Under the pieces are notes generated by a model that did no database searches, was not told where the DNA came from, and saw only the letters and a list, made by a program, of their open reading frames with translations. DNA of 64,000 nt from Kitasatospora viridis (GTDB taxonomy: Bacteria; Actinomycetota; Actinomycetes; Streptomycetales; Streptomycetaceae): NCBI RefSeq assembly GCF_007829815.1, contig NZ_VIWT01000001.1:62001-126000 (forward strand), given 5' to 3'. Shown in pieces: positions 31,598 to 41,091 of this stretch (position 1 is the first letter of the stretch; every line of letters begins with the position of its first letter). The translations under genes were made by a program, and so were the position numbers.

Positions 31598-32389
31598 CTA
31601 CCGCCCGTGCCGGACGTAGCTGCGCACCGCCAGCGGGGCGCACAGCACCAGGATCGCCACCGACCAGCCGAGGGTGCCGGCCACCGGGTGCTGAAGCGGC
31701 CAACTCCCGCCGCCGGTTCCGGCGTTGCCGAAGAGGTGACGGCAGGCGGCGACCAGCGAGCTGACCGGGTTCCACTCCGCGACCGCGCGCAGCCAGCCGG
31801 GCATCCCGCCGGTGGGCACGAAGGTGTTGGTCACCATCGCCACCGGGAAGGTCAGCGCGGCGAGTTGACCCGCCATCTCCTCGTTCGCGACCAGCAGGCC
31901 CAGGCAGGTGCCGAGCCAGGTCATCACGAACCGGAAGAGCAGCAGCAGGCCGAAGCCGGCCAGTGCCAGGCCGAGGCCGCGGTGCGCCTGCCACCCGGTG
32001 GCCAGGCCGACGGCGGCCAGCAGCACCAGCACCACCACGCTGACCAGCAGGTCGGCGACGGCGGTGCCGAGCAGCACGCCGAGCCGGGAGACCGGCATCG
32101 AGCGGATCCGGTCGGCGGCGCCGCGGCGCAGGTCGCGGGCGGTGCCGATCATGGTGGGCATCAGGCCGTTGACGGCCACCATGGCGAACAGCCCCGGCAT
32201 CAGGAAGGCCCGGTAGTTGCCGCCCGGCACGGTCATCGCGCTGCCGAAGACGTAGCCGAAGACCACCACCATCAGCACCGGGACGGCGAGCGAGGCGGCC
32301 ACCAGACCGGGCGAGTGACGGTAGTGCAGCAGGATCCGGCGGGCCGAGGTGAGGGCGTCGGCGATCGGACGCGAGCGCTGGGTGCTCAT
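31598..32389 (-). CDS. ABC-2 type permease (DrrB-like)
   Basis: 263 aa with six hydrophobic helices and the ABC-2 signature LSFPVAMVTNTFVPTGGMPGWLRAVAEWNPVS-like segment near residue 190, typical of daunorubicin-resistance DrrB exporters. Its ATG overlaps the ATPase stop (ATGA), so the two are translationally coupled. It forms the membrane part of a drug or lipid exporter. Confidence 0.92.
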   Translation of the reverse strand: MSTQRSRPIADALTSARRILLHYRHSPGLVAASLAVPVLMVVVFGYVFGSAMTVPGGNYRAFLMPGLFAMVAVNGLMPTMIGTARDLRRGAADRIRSMPVSRLGVLLGTAVADLLVSVVVLVLLAAVGLATGWQAHRGLGLALAGFGLLLLFRFVMTWLGTCLGLLVANEEMAGQLAALTFPVAMVTNTFVPTGGMPGWLRAVAEWNPVSSLVAACRHLFGNAGTGGGSWPLQHPVAGTLGWSVAILVLCAPLAVRSYVRHGR

Positions 32390-33387
32390 CAGGCCGCCAC
32401 CTCCACACCGGTACCGGCAGCCGCGCCGGCCGCGGCGTTGCCGCTGGTCAGCGCCAGGAACACGTCGTCCAGCGTGGGCGTGCGCAGCGCCACGTCCCGG
32501 GCGGCGACCCCGGCCGCGTCCAACTCCCGCACCAGCGCGGGCAGCGAGACCTCCCGTCCGGGCCCGGCAACCGCCGAGACCAGCAGCGCGTCCGGGTCGG
32601 CCTCCGGCTCGCCGCCGGTGAGCTCGGCCAGCACCCGCCGGGCGTCCGGCAGTTCGGCGGCGCTGCCGACGGCCACCTCAACCCGGGCCCCGATCGAGGC
32701 CTTGAGCCGCTCCGGTGGCCCCTCGGCGATCGCCCTGCCCCGGCCGATCACCAGCACCTGGTCGGCCAGCCGGTCGGCCTCGTCCAGGTACTGGGTGGTG
32801 AGCAGCACGGTGGTGCCCGTACCCGTCAACTCCCGCACCGCGTCCCAGATCTCGCCGCGGCTGCGCGGGTCGAGGCCGGTGGTGGGCTCGTCCAGGAAGA
32901 GCACGGGGGGCCGGGTGACCAGGCAGGCGACCAGGTCGAGCCGGCGGCGCTGGCCGCCGGAGTAGGTGCGCACCAGCCGGTCGCCGACCTCGGCCAGACC
33001 GAACCGCTCCAGCAGTTCGGCGGTGCGGCGGCGGGCCTCCCGACCGCCCAGGTGGTGGAACCGGCCGACCAGGTGCAGGTTGTCGCGGCCGGTGATGCCC
33101 TCGTCCACGGCGGCGTGCTGCCCGGCCAGGCCGATACTGCGGCGCACCTGCGCGGCCTCCTTGACGGTGTCGAACCCGGCCACCGTCGCGGTGCCCCGGT
33201 CGGGCGCGGCGAGCGTGGCGAGGATCCGCACCGCGGTGGTCTTGCCCGCGCCGTTCGGGCCGAGCAGCCCGTAGATCGACCCGGTCGGCACGGCGAGGTC
33301 GAGCCCGTCGAGCGCCGTGCTCTTGCCGTACTTCTTCACCAGTCCTTCGGCCTGCACGGCCCACCGACCGCCGGGTTCACGCGTCAT
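32389..33387 (-). CDS. ABC transporter ATP-binding protein (DrrA-like)
   Basis: 332 aa from ATG 33387, with GGAGGG upstream. Walker A GPNGAGKTT (about 40-48), Q-loop, signature YSGGQRRRLDLV, Walker B VLFLDEPTTGLD, and the switch His region TTQYLDEADRLAD. The C-terminal 90 residues match the DrrA C-terminal domain (GREVSLPALVRELDAAGV). It drives the DrrB-like permease. Expression is probably controlled by the divergent TetR gene through two operators in the gap. Confidence 0.94.
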   Translation of the reverse strand: MTREPGGRWAVQAEGLVKKYGKSTALDGLDLAVPTGSIYGLLGPNGAGKTTAVRILATLAAPDRGTATVAGFDTVKEAAQVRRSIGLAGQHAAVDEGITGRDNLHLVGRFHHLGGREARRRTAELLERFGLAEVGDRLVRTYSGGQRRRLDLVACLVTRPPVLFLDEPTTGLDPRSRGEIWDAVRELTGTGTTVLLTTQYLDEADRLADQVLVIGRGRAIAEGPPERLKASIGARVEVAVGSAAELPDARRVLAELTGGEPEADPDALLVSAVAGPGREVSLPALVRELDAAGVAARDVALRTPTLDDVFLALTSGNAAAGAAAGTGVEVAA

Positions 33388-33410
33388 TGCTCTGCCCTCC
33401 GTCGTCGCGA

Positions 33411-33437
33411 CTCTCTACGTACGGTGTACGTAGAGAG
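33411..33437. promoter_or_regulatory. 27-bp perfect inverted repeat, TetR operator 1
   Basis: The 12-bp arms (CTCTCTACGTAC and GTACGTAGAGAG) flank a 3-bp centre. It lies 24 nt upstream of the DrrA-like ATG in the divergent gap. Confidence 0.75.
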
Positions 33438-33454
33438 GAGATGCGAGCATCGTA

Positions 33455-33471
33455 CTACGTACGGAGTACGG
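33455..33471. promoter_or_regulatory. Second, weaker TetR operator
   Basis: TACGTACGGAGTACGGG repeats the core TACGTACGG-(T/A)-GTACG of operator 1 with an imperfect right end. It lies about 35 bp centre to centre from operator 1, on the TetR-gene side. Confidence 0.6.
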
Positions 33472-33523
33472 GGTTAAAGGGGAATCGACGGGCGCCTAGG
33501 ATGGACCGCGAGGTGATCGTTCC

Positions 33524-34306
33524 GTGCCGTCCACACCGCCCAAGGCGCCCAAGCCGTCCGGCAAGCCCCCGGCGGGCGCCGAGTCCGCCGACAGCCCGCC
33601 CGAGCTGATCTGGCTGCGCCCCGAGCGGGCCGGCCGCGGGCCCCGCCCCGCGCACAGCCGCGCCTCGATCGCGGCCGCGGCGGTGGCGCTCGCGGACGCC
33701 GAGGGGCTCGACGCGGTGACGATGCGCCGGATCGCGGCCGAACTGGGCGCGGGCACCATGTCGCTCTACACGTACGTGCCGAAGAAGGAGCAGCTGCTCG
33801 ACCTGATGCTGGACGCCATCACCGCCGAGCTGGAACTGCCGGCGGCGCCCAGCGGCGACTGGCGGGCCGACCTGCACGCGCTCGCCCGCGGGCAGCTCGC
33901 ACTGGTGCGCCGGCACGGCTGGGCGGCGAGCGCGATCCGCACTCGGCCGTCGTTCGGGCCCAACGGGCTGAAGTTCACCGAGTACTTCCTCGGCGCGCTG
34001 GCCGAGGTGCCGCTGCGGCCCGGCGCCAAGATGGAGGCGCTGGCCATGATCACCGGCTCGATCTGCCAGTTCGCCGACTGGGAGCAGGCCACCGCGGCGG
34101 CGGCCCAACCCGGCCGCTGGCACCAGGACTTGATGGTCTACCTGACCCAGGTCGCGATGAGCGGCGACTACCCCAACCTGACCACCGCGCTCGCCGCCGG
34201 CGCCGGCGCACCCCCGCCGGACCCGGACGCCTCCTTCGACCGCTACCTGGACCGGCTGCTGACCGTGCTCTTCGAAACCGGGACCGAGAGCGAAACCGAA
34301 ACCTGA
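33524..34306 (+). CDS. TetR family repressor
   Basis: 260 aa from GTG 33524, with GAGGTGAT 7 nt upstream. After a disordered Pro/Ala-rich N-terminus of about 45 residues, the HTH runs SRASIAAAAVALADAEGLDAVTMRRIAAELGAGTMSLYTYVPKKEQLLDLM. The C-terminal TetR_C (tetracyclin repressor-like) domain follows. It is divergent from drrAB-like genes and is the likely repressor of that exporter; the inducer is unknown. A TAGGAT -10 lies at 33496-33501. Confidence 0.92.
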   Translation: MPSTPPKAPKPSGKPPAGAESADSPPELIWLRPERAGRGPRPAHSRASIAAAAVALADAEGLDAVTMRRIAAELGAGTMSLYTYVPKKEQLLDLMLDAITAELELPAAPSGDWRADLHALARGQLALVRRHGWAASAIRTRPSFGPNGLKFTEYFLGALAEVPLRPGAKMEALAMITGSICQFADWEQATAAAAQPGRWHQDLMVYLTQVAMSGDYPNLTTALAAGAGAPPPDPDASFDRYLDRLLTVLFETGTESETET

Positions 34307-34330
34307 CGCCAGACCTGACGACGCCAGGCT

Positions 34331-34343
34331 TGACGCACCGTCA
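34331..34343. repeat. Palindromic motif TGACGCACCGTCA over a stop codon
   Basis: Reverse complement of the 13-mer at 7714 and 15986. Its right end is the stop codon of the nucleotidyltransferase gene. GACCTGACG/ACGCC-like imperfect repeats around 34300-34330 also span the TetR stop. Confidence 0.6.
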
Positions 34344-35099
34344 GTTCGGCTGCTCCGCCAGAACCTTGCGGATCCCCAGCCGGAGCACCCGGCGAGCCTG
34401 CGCCGCCCGCCGCGAGCGCCAACGCCAGCCGGTCCGCACCGGCCGCCCCGCCCGGCGGCTCGACAGGTCCGCCAGCAGGGCCGGCGAGACCCCGAACTCC
34501 GGCAGCACGGCCAGCGCCTGACTCTTCGTCAGCAGCCCACCGCCACGCAGCGTCGCGGTGGCCCGGGCCAGCGTGAAGAGGCCGACGTCCACCCAGTCGT
34601 CGCGCAGCCAGCGCACCCACCACCTGGTGGCCGGCAGCCAGTACCCGGACAGGTCACGGCGGATGAAGGCCCGCAGCTCGGCCTCGCCGACCGGGGGCAG
34701 CAACTCCCCCGGCGGCGGACCCAGGTAGCACAGACCGCCGAGCTCCAGCTCGCGCCGGGTCACCGGGGTGACCGGACGCGCGAACAACTCCCGGTGCGCC
34801 CAGGTGAGATGGTCGAGCGCGGGATCGCCGAGGCGGTCGGCGAGCAGGTAGGTGCAGTGCAGCTTCGCGGCCGGCGGGAACTCCCGCTCCAGCCCCTTGT
34901 GCAGGGCCACCAGGCGCTCGCGCTCGGCCGGCTCCAGAGCGCGCTCCAGCACGGCCAGCAGGTCCAGGTCGCTGCGGCCGGGCTGGTAGTCCCCGAGCGC
35001 CAGCGACCCGTGCGCCCACACCGCGAGCACCGGCACCGCCCCGGCCAGCCCCGCGGCGAACCGCCGCACCAACTCCTCCGTCGCCGCGTCCCCGCCCAC
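34341..35099 (-). CDS. AadA-like nucleotidyltransferase (DUF4111 C-terminal domain)
   Basis: 252 aa from GTG 35099, with GGGGGAGG upstream. The nucleotidyltransferase signature is HGSLALGDYQPGRSDLDLLAV (Gly-Ser then Asp-Leu-Asp, about residues 30-50). The C-terminal helical half holds RRDLSGYWLPATRWW and LTKSQALAVLPE, as in aminoglycoside 3''-adenylyltransferases (AadA, ANT(3'')). Chromosomal members in streptomycetes are often of unknown substrate; spectinomycin/streptomycin resistance is possible but unproven. Confidence 0.85.
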   Translation of the reverse strand: MGGDAATEELVRRFAAGLAGAVPVLAVWAHGSLALGDYQPGRSDLDLLAVLERALEPAERERLVALHKGLEREFPPAAKLHCTYLLADRLGDPALDHLTWAHRELFARPVTPVTRRELELGGLCYLGPPPGELLPPVGEAELRAFIRRDLSGYWLPATRWWVRWLRDDWVDVGLFTLARATATLRGGGLLTKSQALAVLPEFGVSPALLADLSSRRAGRPVRTGWRWRSRRAAQARRVLRLGIRKVLAEQPN

Positions 35100-35143
35100 C
35101 AGCGCCTCCCCCGGCCCCGTCGTAGGCCCCCCAACCTACGGCG

Positions 35144-36577
35144 TCAGGCCGTCCGGCGCAGCAGTGCCAGGTACATCGCGTCCGTCCCGTGCAGGTGCGG
35201 CCAGAGCTGGACGTCCGGACCGTCACCGAGCGACGGCACACCGGGCAGCAGCGGGCGGGCGTCCACGAACTCCACGTCCGCGCGGCCGCGCAGCACGTCG
35301 TCCACCACCGCCCGGGTCTCCGCCAGGTGCGGCGAGCAGGTGGCGTAGCCCACCACGCCGCCGACCCGCACCGCGTCCAGCGCCGAGCGCAGCAGCGCGC
35401 GCTGCAGCGGGCCGAAGCCGGCCACGTCCTCCGGACGGCGGCGCCAGCGGGCCTCCGGCCGCCGGCGCAGCGCGCCGAGGCCGGAACAGGGCACGTCCAC
35501 CAGCGCCCGGTCGAAGCTGCCGGGCTCCCAGGCCGGCCGGGTGCCGTCCGCGGTGATCACCGCGTACGGGCCGGGGTTGCCGGCCAGCGCGCGGGCCACC
35601 AGCCGGGCCCGGTGCGGCTGCCGCTCCGAGGCGACCAGCGCCGCGCCGCGCCCGGCCGCCAGCGCGGCGAGCAGCGCCGCCTTGCCGCCGGGGCCGGCGC
35701 AGGCGTCCAGCCAGCGGGTGTCGCGCCCCTCGACCGGCGCCGCGGCCAGCGCGAGCGCGACCAGCTGGCTGCCCTCGTCCTGGACACCGGCCCGGTTCTG
35801 CTGAACGGCCGTCAGCTCGGCCGGGTCGCCGCCCTCGGCCAGCCGCAGCGCGTACGGCGACCAGCGGCCCTCGGTGCTGCCGGTCAGCTCCTCGGCCAGT
35901 TCCTCGACCGCGATCCGGCCGGGGCGGGCCACCAGGGTGACCTCCGGCCGCTCGTTGTCGGCCCGCAGCAGCTCCTCGATCGCGGCCCGCCCGGCCGAAC
36001 CGGGCTGCCAGCGGCCGAGCGCGTCCCAGAGCGCGGCCACCACCCAGCGCGGGTGCGAGTGCACCACGGCCAGGTGGTCCTCGGCGTCGTCCTCGTAGGG
36101 CGGCGCGACCTGCCCGATCCAGCTCTCCAGGTCCTGCGAACTGATCTTCCGCAGCACGGCGTTGACGAACTTGGCGCGCCCGTCGCCGAGCACCGCCCGG
36201 GCCAGCTCGACGGTCGCGGAGACCGCCGCGTGGGTGGGGATCCGGGTGGCCAGCAGCTGGTGCGCGCCGAGTGCCAGCACGTCCAGCACCGGCGGGTCCA
36301 CCTCGCGCAGCGGCCGGTCCACGCACGCGGCGATGATCGCGTCGTAGCTGCCCTGGCCGCGCAGCGTGCCGTAGACCAGCTCGGTGGCCAGCGCCGCGTC
36401 GCGCCGGTCCATGCCCTGCTTCTCGGCCTCCCGCAGCAGCGGCGGGAGCACCAGGTTGGCGTAGGCGTCGCGCTCGTCCACGGCGCGCAGCGCGCGGAAG
36501 GCGGTGATCCGGGCCGGGTCCTTCTTCGGACGGCGGTGCGGGCGGGGCGGGCGCTTGGCGCCGGGGGCGGTGCTCAT
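35144..36577 (-). CDS. rsmB: 16S rRNA m5C967 methyltransferase RsmB
   Basis: 477 aa from ATG 36577. The N-terminal NusB-like RNA-binding domain covers about residues 20-160 (ELVYGTLRGQGSYDAIIA). The methyltransferase domain has SAM motif I WLDACAGPGGKAALLA, motif IV DVPCSGLGALRRRPEARW and motif VI GYATCSPHLAET with the catalytic Cys. It modifies C967 of 16S rRNA. The order rsmB-fmt-def on the minus strand is the usual streptomycete arrangement. Confidence 0.95.
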   Translation of the reverse strand: MSTAPGAKRPPRPHRRPKKDPARITAFRALRAVDERDAYANLVLPPLLREAEKQGMDRRDAALATELVYGTLRGQGSYDAIIAACVDRPLREVDPPVLDVLALGAHQLLATRIPTHAAVSATVELARAVLGDGRAKFVNAVLRKISSQDLESWIGQVAPPYEDDAEDHLAVVHSHPRWVVAALWDALGRWQPGSAGRAAIEELLRADNERPEVTLVARPGRIAVEELAEELTGSTEGRWSPYALRLAEGGDPAELTAVQQNRAGVQDEGSQLVALALAAAPVEGRDTRWLDACAGPGGKAALLAALAAGRGAALVASERQPHRARLVARALAGNPGPYAVITADGTRPAWEPGSFDRALVDVPCSGLGALRRRPEARWRRRPEDVAGFGPLQRALLRSALDAVRVGGVVGYATCSPHLAETRAVVDDVLRGRADVEFVDARPLLPGVPSLGDGPDVQLWPHLHGTDAMYLALLRRTA

Positions 36578-36628
36578 CTCAGGAACGCTTTCAGAAAAGG
36601 TGCGGGCAACAGTCGGTTCAACGGTAGA

Positions 36629-37564
36629 TCAAGCGCCGAGCAGTTCCCCGCTCTCGATCCGCGCGCCCCGGGCCCAGTCGGCCGCCCGCATCGGCTTCTT
36701 GCCCTGCGGCTGCACCTCGCCGAGCTCCAGCTCGTGGCTGCCGGTGCCGACCCGCACCGAGTTCTTGCCGACGGCCAGCTCCCCGGCCTTCAGCGCGCTC
36801 TCGCCGGGCAGCAGCTTGACCGGCCCGGAGACCTTGAGCCGCTCGCCGCGGAACAGCGTCCAGGCGCCGGGCGCGGGCGCACACCCGCGCACCACCCGGT
36901 CGATCCGCAGCGCGGGGTGGGTCCAGTCGATCCGGGCGTCCTCGACGGTGATCTTGGGCGCCAGGGTGATCCCGTCGGCGGGCTGCGGGACGGCGACCAG
37001 GCCGCCGTCCTCGATGCCGTCCATGGTCGCGGTGAGCAGGCCGGCGCCGGCCCGGGCCAGTCGGTCGAGCAGCACGCCGCTGGTGTCGCCCGGGCGGATC
37101 TCCTCGGTGAGCACGCCGAAGACCGGGCCGGAGTCCAGGCCGTACTCGATCCGGAAGGTGGAGGCGCCGGTCACCTCGTCGCCGGCCAGCACCGCGTGCT
37201 GCACCGGCGCGGCGCCGCGCCAGGCGGGCAGCAGCGAGAAGTGCAGGTTGACCCAGCCGTGCTTCGGGATGCTCAGCGCCGGGTCGCGCAGCAACGCGCC
37301 GTAGGCGACCACGGGGCAGCAGTCCGGGGCCAGCTCGGTGAGCCGGGCGACGAACTCGGGGTCGCTGGGCTTCACCGGCTTGAGCACCTCGATGCCGGCC
37401 GCCTCGGCACGCTCGGCGACCGGGCTGGCGACCAGCCGGCGACCGCGGCCGGCGGGGGCGTCGGGGCGGGTGACCACCGCGACCACCTCGTGCCGGTCGG
37501 AGGCGAGCAGCGCCTCCAGGGCGGGGACGGCGACCTCGGGAGTGCCGGCGAAGACCAGACGCAA
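36629..37564 (-). CDS. fmt: Methionyl-tRNA formyltransferase
   Basis: 311 aa from ATG 37564. It starts [20 protein letters not shown] and has the formyl-transfer motif [32 protein letters not shown], with catalytic Asn/His/Asp of the HxSLLPxxxG-type site. The C-terminal OB-like domain begins at about 205. It formylates initiator Met-tRNA; peptide deformylase next to it removes the formyl group after translation starts. Confidence 0.96.
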   Translation of the reverse strand: MRLVFAGTPEVAVPALEALLASDRHEVVAVVTRPDAPAGRGRRLVASPVAERAEAAGIEVLKPVKPSDPEFVARLTELAPDCCPVVAYGALLRDPALSIPKHGWVNLHFSLLPAWRGAAPVQHAVLAGDEVTGASTFRIEYGLDSGPVFGVLTEEIRPGDTSGVLLDRLARAGAGLLTATMDGIEDGGLVAVPQPADGITLAPKITVEDARIDWTHPALRIDRVVRGCAPAPGAWTLFRGERLKVSGPVKLLPGESALKAGELAVGKNSVRVGTGSHELELGEVQPQGKKPMRAADWARGARIESGELLGA

Positions 37565-37620
37565 GGGATGTGCCTTTCGAGTGCTGAACGGATCGGGGCG
37601 GAGGAGTCAGAACGGGCGGG

Positions 37621-38166
37621 TCAGCTGATCGCACCGAAGGTGCGGTGCGGCGAGACCCGCACCTCGGGCACCGGCCCGCCGCCCCAGTCGCTCTCGCGGA
37701 TCGCCCGCAGCGCCTCCTTGCGGCGCTCCCGGTCGAGCCGGTCGATGAAGATGATCCCGTCCAGGTGGTCGGTCTCGTGCTGGACGCAGCGGGCCAGCAG
37801 CTCGGTGCCCTCCACGGTGACCGGATCGCCGTACTCGTTGAACCCGCGCGCCACCACGCCGAACGCGCGCTTGGTGTCGAACCGCAGGCCGGGCAGCGAC
37901 AGGCAGCCCTCCGGACCGTCCTGCTCCTCCTCGGTCAGGCTCAGGTCGGGGTTGATCAGATGCCCCGTCACCCCACCCACGTGATAGGTGAACACCCGCA
38001 GCGAGACCCCGAGTTGAGGAGCCGCCAGACCGGCGCCCGGCGCGTCCAGCATGGTCTCGGTGAGGTCCTTGACCAGGGTGCGCAGCTCCTTGTCGAAGGT
38101 CGTCACGGGCTGCGCCTTGGCCCGCAGCACCGGGTCGCCGAAGATCCGGATCGGCTTGATGGCCAC
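37621..38166 (-). CDS. def: Peptide deformylase
   Basis: 181 aa from ATG 38166. All three motifs are intact: GAGLAAPQLG (motif 1), EGCLSLPG (motif 2, metal Cys) and QHETDHLDG (motif 3, HExxH metal site). It removes formyl from nascent peptides. A TAGACT -10 (38209-38204, minus strand) lies about 40 nt upstream and may be the promoter for the def-fmt-rsmB unit. Confidence 0.96.
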   Translation of the reverse strand: MAIKPIRIFGDPVLRAKAQPVTTFDKELRTLVKDLTETMLDAPGAGLAAPQLGVSLRVFTYHVGGVTGHLINPDLSLTEEEQDGPEGCLSLPGLRFDTKRAFGVVARGFNEYGDPVTVEGTELLARCVQHETDHLDGIIFIDRLDRERRKEALRAIRESDWGGGPVPEVRVSPHRTFGAIS

Positions 38167-38336
38167 GGGTCGGGCTCCTTCGGCTCACGGTTGACGGCAC
38201 CCCAGTCTATGCGGCGGACGAACGGCCCCGAGTTGGCATATCCCAATGCGTGACCTGGACCCGGTTCGGACGTTGTCAAAAGAGATTGACCGTGAACGAC
38301 ACCGGGCCGGCGTGAGGCCCATCACTGGCACGGAAG

Positions 38337-38900
38337 GTGGCCCTGAGCACAATGGCCGAGCAGATCAACCACGACACCCGGGCGCGGGCCAGCCTGCACC
38401 TGCTGGTGCGGGACATCGAGCGGGTCCGCCGCCAGGTGGACGCACTGCGCACCCTCACCGCCCAGTTGGGCAACGTCTACCGGCCGCGCCGGCCCAGCAG
38501 CTCCGGCGGCTTCGTGGTCTACGGGCGGGCGCCCGCGCCCACCGTCCGGCTGGCCCAGGAGCTGCGGGAGAGCGTGGAGACGCTGGTCGCGGCGGCGGTC
38601 GAGTTCGACCGGGCCCTCGGGTTCTCCTGGGACTCGGTGGGCTCCGCGCTCGGCGTGACCAAGCAGGCGGTGCACCGGCGGTACGGGATGCGGCGCTCCG
38701 GCGAGCTGATCGGCGCGGCGGGCGCCCAGCTGCCGGCCCAGCTCCCGGCCCAACTGCCGGCCCAGCCGGGTGCGCCCGCGGTGCCGGCGCCGACCGCGGT
38801 GCGGGAGGAGGAGACGGCCCCGCCGACCGCCGGCGGCCTGGCCCGCACGGTGCCCGCCGCGCGCCAGGGCGGACTGGATCGCCAGGGCGTGCACAGCTGA
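38337..38900 (+). CDS. Conserved actinobacterial HTH-like protein
   Basis: 187 aa from GTG 38337; ATG at 38352 is equally possible. The N-terminal half is coiled-coil-like ([27 protein letters not shown]). A sigma-factor-like helix-turn-helix follows ([28 protein letters not shown], about 100-127). Then comes a low-complexity QLPA repeat (four tandem copies) and a disordered tail. It may bind DNA. It is the only plus-strand gene between def and priA and ends in a strong bidirectional terminator. Confidence 0.75.
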   Translation: MALSTMAEQINHDTRARASLHLLVRDIERVRRQVDALRTLTAQLGNVYRPRRPSSSGGFVVYGRAPAPTVRLAQELRESVETLVAAAVEFDRALGFSWDSVGSALGVTKQAVHRRYGMRRSGELIGAAGAQLPAQLPAQLPAQPGAPAVPAPTAVREEETAPPTAGGLARTVPAARQGGLDRQGVHS

Positions 38901-38921
38901 CCGACGATCAGATCGCTTCGC

Positions 38922-38956
38922 TGTACGGGAAGTCGGCCGACCTGACTTCCCGTACA
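38922..38956. terminator. Bidirectional hairpin terminator
   Basis: A perfect 13-bp stem (TGTACGGGAAGTC and its complement) with a 9-nt loop lies between the convergent HTH-like gene and priA. Confidence 0.8.
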
Positions 38957-38984
38957 CCTGAGCGCACCACCCGCCCCACCCGGC

Positions 38985-41054
38985 TCACCCGATGTCCGTC
39001 GGATCGATCCGCACCTTCACCGGCTCCGAGCCCCGCAGCGCCACCCGGGCGATCTGCGCCGCCTTCAACGCGGCCGCCAGCGCACCCCCCTGCCCCGGCC
39101 GCACCCGCAGCAGCGCCCGCTCCTGCTCCTGCCCGCGCAGCGGCGGCAGTGCCACCGGCCCCAGCACGTCGGCCCCGTCCGGCAGCCGGGCCACCCCCAG
39201 CAGATCCGCCACCGCACTCGGCGTGCCGCTCACCGCCGCCATCCGGGAGACCGGCGGGAACCCCAACTGGGCCCGCTCCCCCAGCTCCAGCTCGGCCAAC
39301 CCGACCGGGTCCCAGCGCACCAGCGCCTGCACCGGCCGCGCCCCCGGATCGGCGACCACCACCACCAGCCCGCCCTCCCCGGCCGGCCGCACCAGCGCCG
39401 CGGCGGCCAGCCAGAGCCGCAGCGCCTCCTCCGCCGCCCGCAGGTCCGGCCGGTTCAGCAGCGCCCAGCCGTCCAGCAGCAGCGCGGCGGCGTACCCGCT
39501 GCCCTCAGCCACCGGCTCGGCCCCGGGCGTGGAGATCACCAGGGCCGGCTCGTCCGGCACCGTCGCCAGCACCGCCTCCCGCCCGGAGGTGCGCACCGGG
39601 ATCCCCGGGAACGCCTTGCCCAACTCCTCCGCCGTCCGCCGCGCCCCGACCACCTGCGCGCGCAGCCGGAACGAGCCGCACTCCACGCAGTGCCACTCCG
39701 GCTGCTCCACCCCGCACCAGGCGCAGCGCAGCACCTGGTCCGCCCCCGGCGCCTCCAGCGGCCCGGCGCAGTGCGCGCAGCGGGCCGGCTCCCGGCACCG
39801 CTCGCAGGCCAGCCGCGGCACGTAGCCGCGCCGCGGCACCTGCACCAGCACCGGGCCCGCCTTCAGCGCCTCGCGCGCCGCCTGCCAGGCCACGCTGGGC
39901 AGCCGGGCCGCCTGCGCGGCCGCGTCCCGCGCCTGGTCGGTGTCCTCCACGGTGCGCACCCGGGGCGCGGCGGCCCGCACCCCGGCCCGCTCGGCGGCCA
40001 GCGGCCGGGCCCAGCCGGTGCGCAGCAGCTGCGCCGCCTCCACCGTGGTGGCCAGTCCGCCGACCAGCACCCCGGCGCCCTCCTCGGCGGCACGCAGCAG
40101 CGCCACCTCGCGCACGTGCGGATGGGGGGCGCGCGGATCGCTGTGGCTGCTGTCCCCGTCCGACCAGACCACCAGCAGCCCCAGGTCGTGCACGGGGGCG
40201 AAGACGGTGGCCCGGGTGCCGATCACGGCGTGCACCGAGCCCCGGCTGACGGCGAGCCAGTTCCGGTAGCGCTCGCGCGGCCCGAGGTCGGCGGTGAGCA
40301 CGGCGTGCCGCTCGGGCCCGCCGAGCAGCTCGGTGAGCGCCTGGTCCACCCGGGCCACCGCCCGCCCGTCCGGCAGCACCACCAGCGCGCCCCGCCCGCC
40401 GGCCAGCGTGGCGGCCACCGCGCGGGCGATCTCGGCCGGCCAGTCGGGGCCGGGCAGCGCCGTCCAGACCGCCCGGGGCGCGTGCCCGGCGGTCAGCGCG
40501 GCGAGGAACTCGGGGCCCTGCGGGTAGCGCTGCCAACTGCCCGGGCCGGGCGCCGGCGGCGGGGGCAGCGGGGCCGGCGAGGGCTCCGCCTCGGCCTTGG
40601 CGTGCCGCGGCGGCACGGCCAGCTGCAGCACGTCGGCCAGGGTGCCGGCGTAGCGGTCGGCGATGGTGCGGCTGAGGCCGAGCAGCGTGGGGGTGAGCAC
40701 CCGCTCCGGCGAGAGCACCTGGGCCAGCGGGGCGAGCACCCCGGGGTAGTCGCTGGCCTCCAGCCGGGCCACCACGAAGCCGTCGTGCAGCTCGCCGCCC
40801 TCGCGCCGCCCGGCCGCGTTCACCCGGGCGCCGAACCGGACCCGGACCCGGACCCCGGGCTGGGCGGACTCGGCCATCGCCACCGGCACGGCGTAGTCGT
40901 AGTACTGGTCGAGGTGCAGCAGCCCCTTGTCCACCACCACCCGGGCCACCGGCAGCTCCTCGGCCAGGTGCGCACCGCGCCAGGTGCGCGGCTTGGCCCG
41001 GCGCACCGTCTCGCGGATCAGCGCCAGCTGCTCGGGAACGTTCTCGCTGCTCAT
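38985..41054 (-). CDS. priA: Primosomal protein N' (PriA) lacking helicase motifs
   Basis: 689 aa from ATG 41054. The N-terminal DNA-binding domain (about 40-150) reads ARVVVDKGLLHLDQYYDYAVP. The Zn-binding region has eight Cys in pairs (CERC, CAHC, CAWC, CVEC, about 420-465). The ATPase motifs are degenerate: the P-loop region reads VVLPDGRAVARV with no GKT, and the DEAH position reads WSDGD. Actinobacterial PriA proteins are known to lack the ATP-binding site; the role may be structural in replication restart. Confidence 0.92.
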   Translation of the reverse strand: MSSENVPEQLALIRETVRRAKPRTWRGAHLAEELPVARVVVDKGLLHLDQYYDYAVPVAMAESAQPGVRVRVRFGARVNAAGRREGGELHDGFVVARLEASDYPGVLAPLAQVLSPERVLTPTLLGLSRTIADRYAGTLADVLQLAVPPRHAKAEAEPSPAPLPPPPAPGPGSWQRYPQGPEFLAALTAGHAPRAVWTALPGPDWPAEIARAVAATLAGGRGALVVLPDGRAVARVDQALTELLGGPERHAVLTADLGPRERYRNWLAVSRGSVHAVIGTRATVFAPVHDLGLLVVWSDGDSSHSDPRAPHPHVREVALLRAAEEGAGVLVGGLATTVEAAQLLRTGWARPLAAERAGVRAAAPRVRTVEDTDQARDAAAQAARLPSVAWQAAREALKAGPVLVQVPRRGYVPRLACERCREPARCAHCAGPLEAPGADQVLRCAWCGVEQPEWHCVECGSFRLRAQVVGARRTAEELGKAFPGIPVRTSGREAVLATVPDEPALVISTPGAEPVAEGSGYAAALLLDGWALLNRPDLRAAEEALRLWLAAAALVRPAGEGGLVVVVADPGARPVQALVRWDPVGLAELELGERAQLGFPPVSRMAAVSGTPSAVADLLGVARLPDGADVLGPVALPPLRGQEQERALLRVRPGQGGALAAALKAAQIARVALRGSEPVKVRIDPTDIG

Positions 41055-41091
41055 GTCGGGTCCAGTGGTACCACGGGCGGCTGACGGAAAA

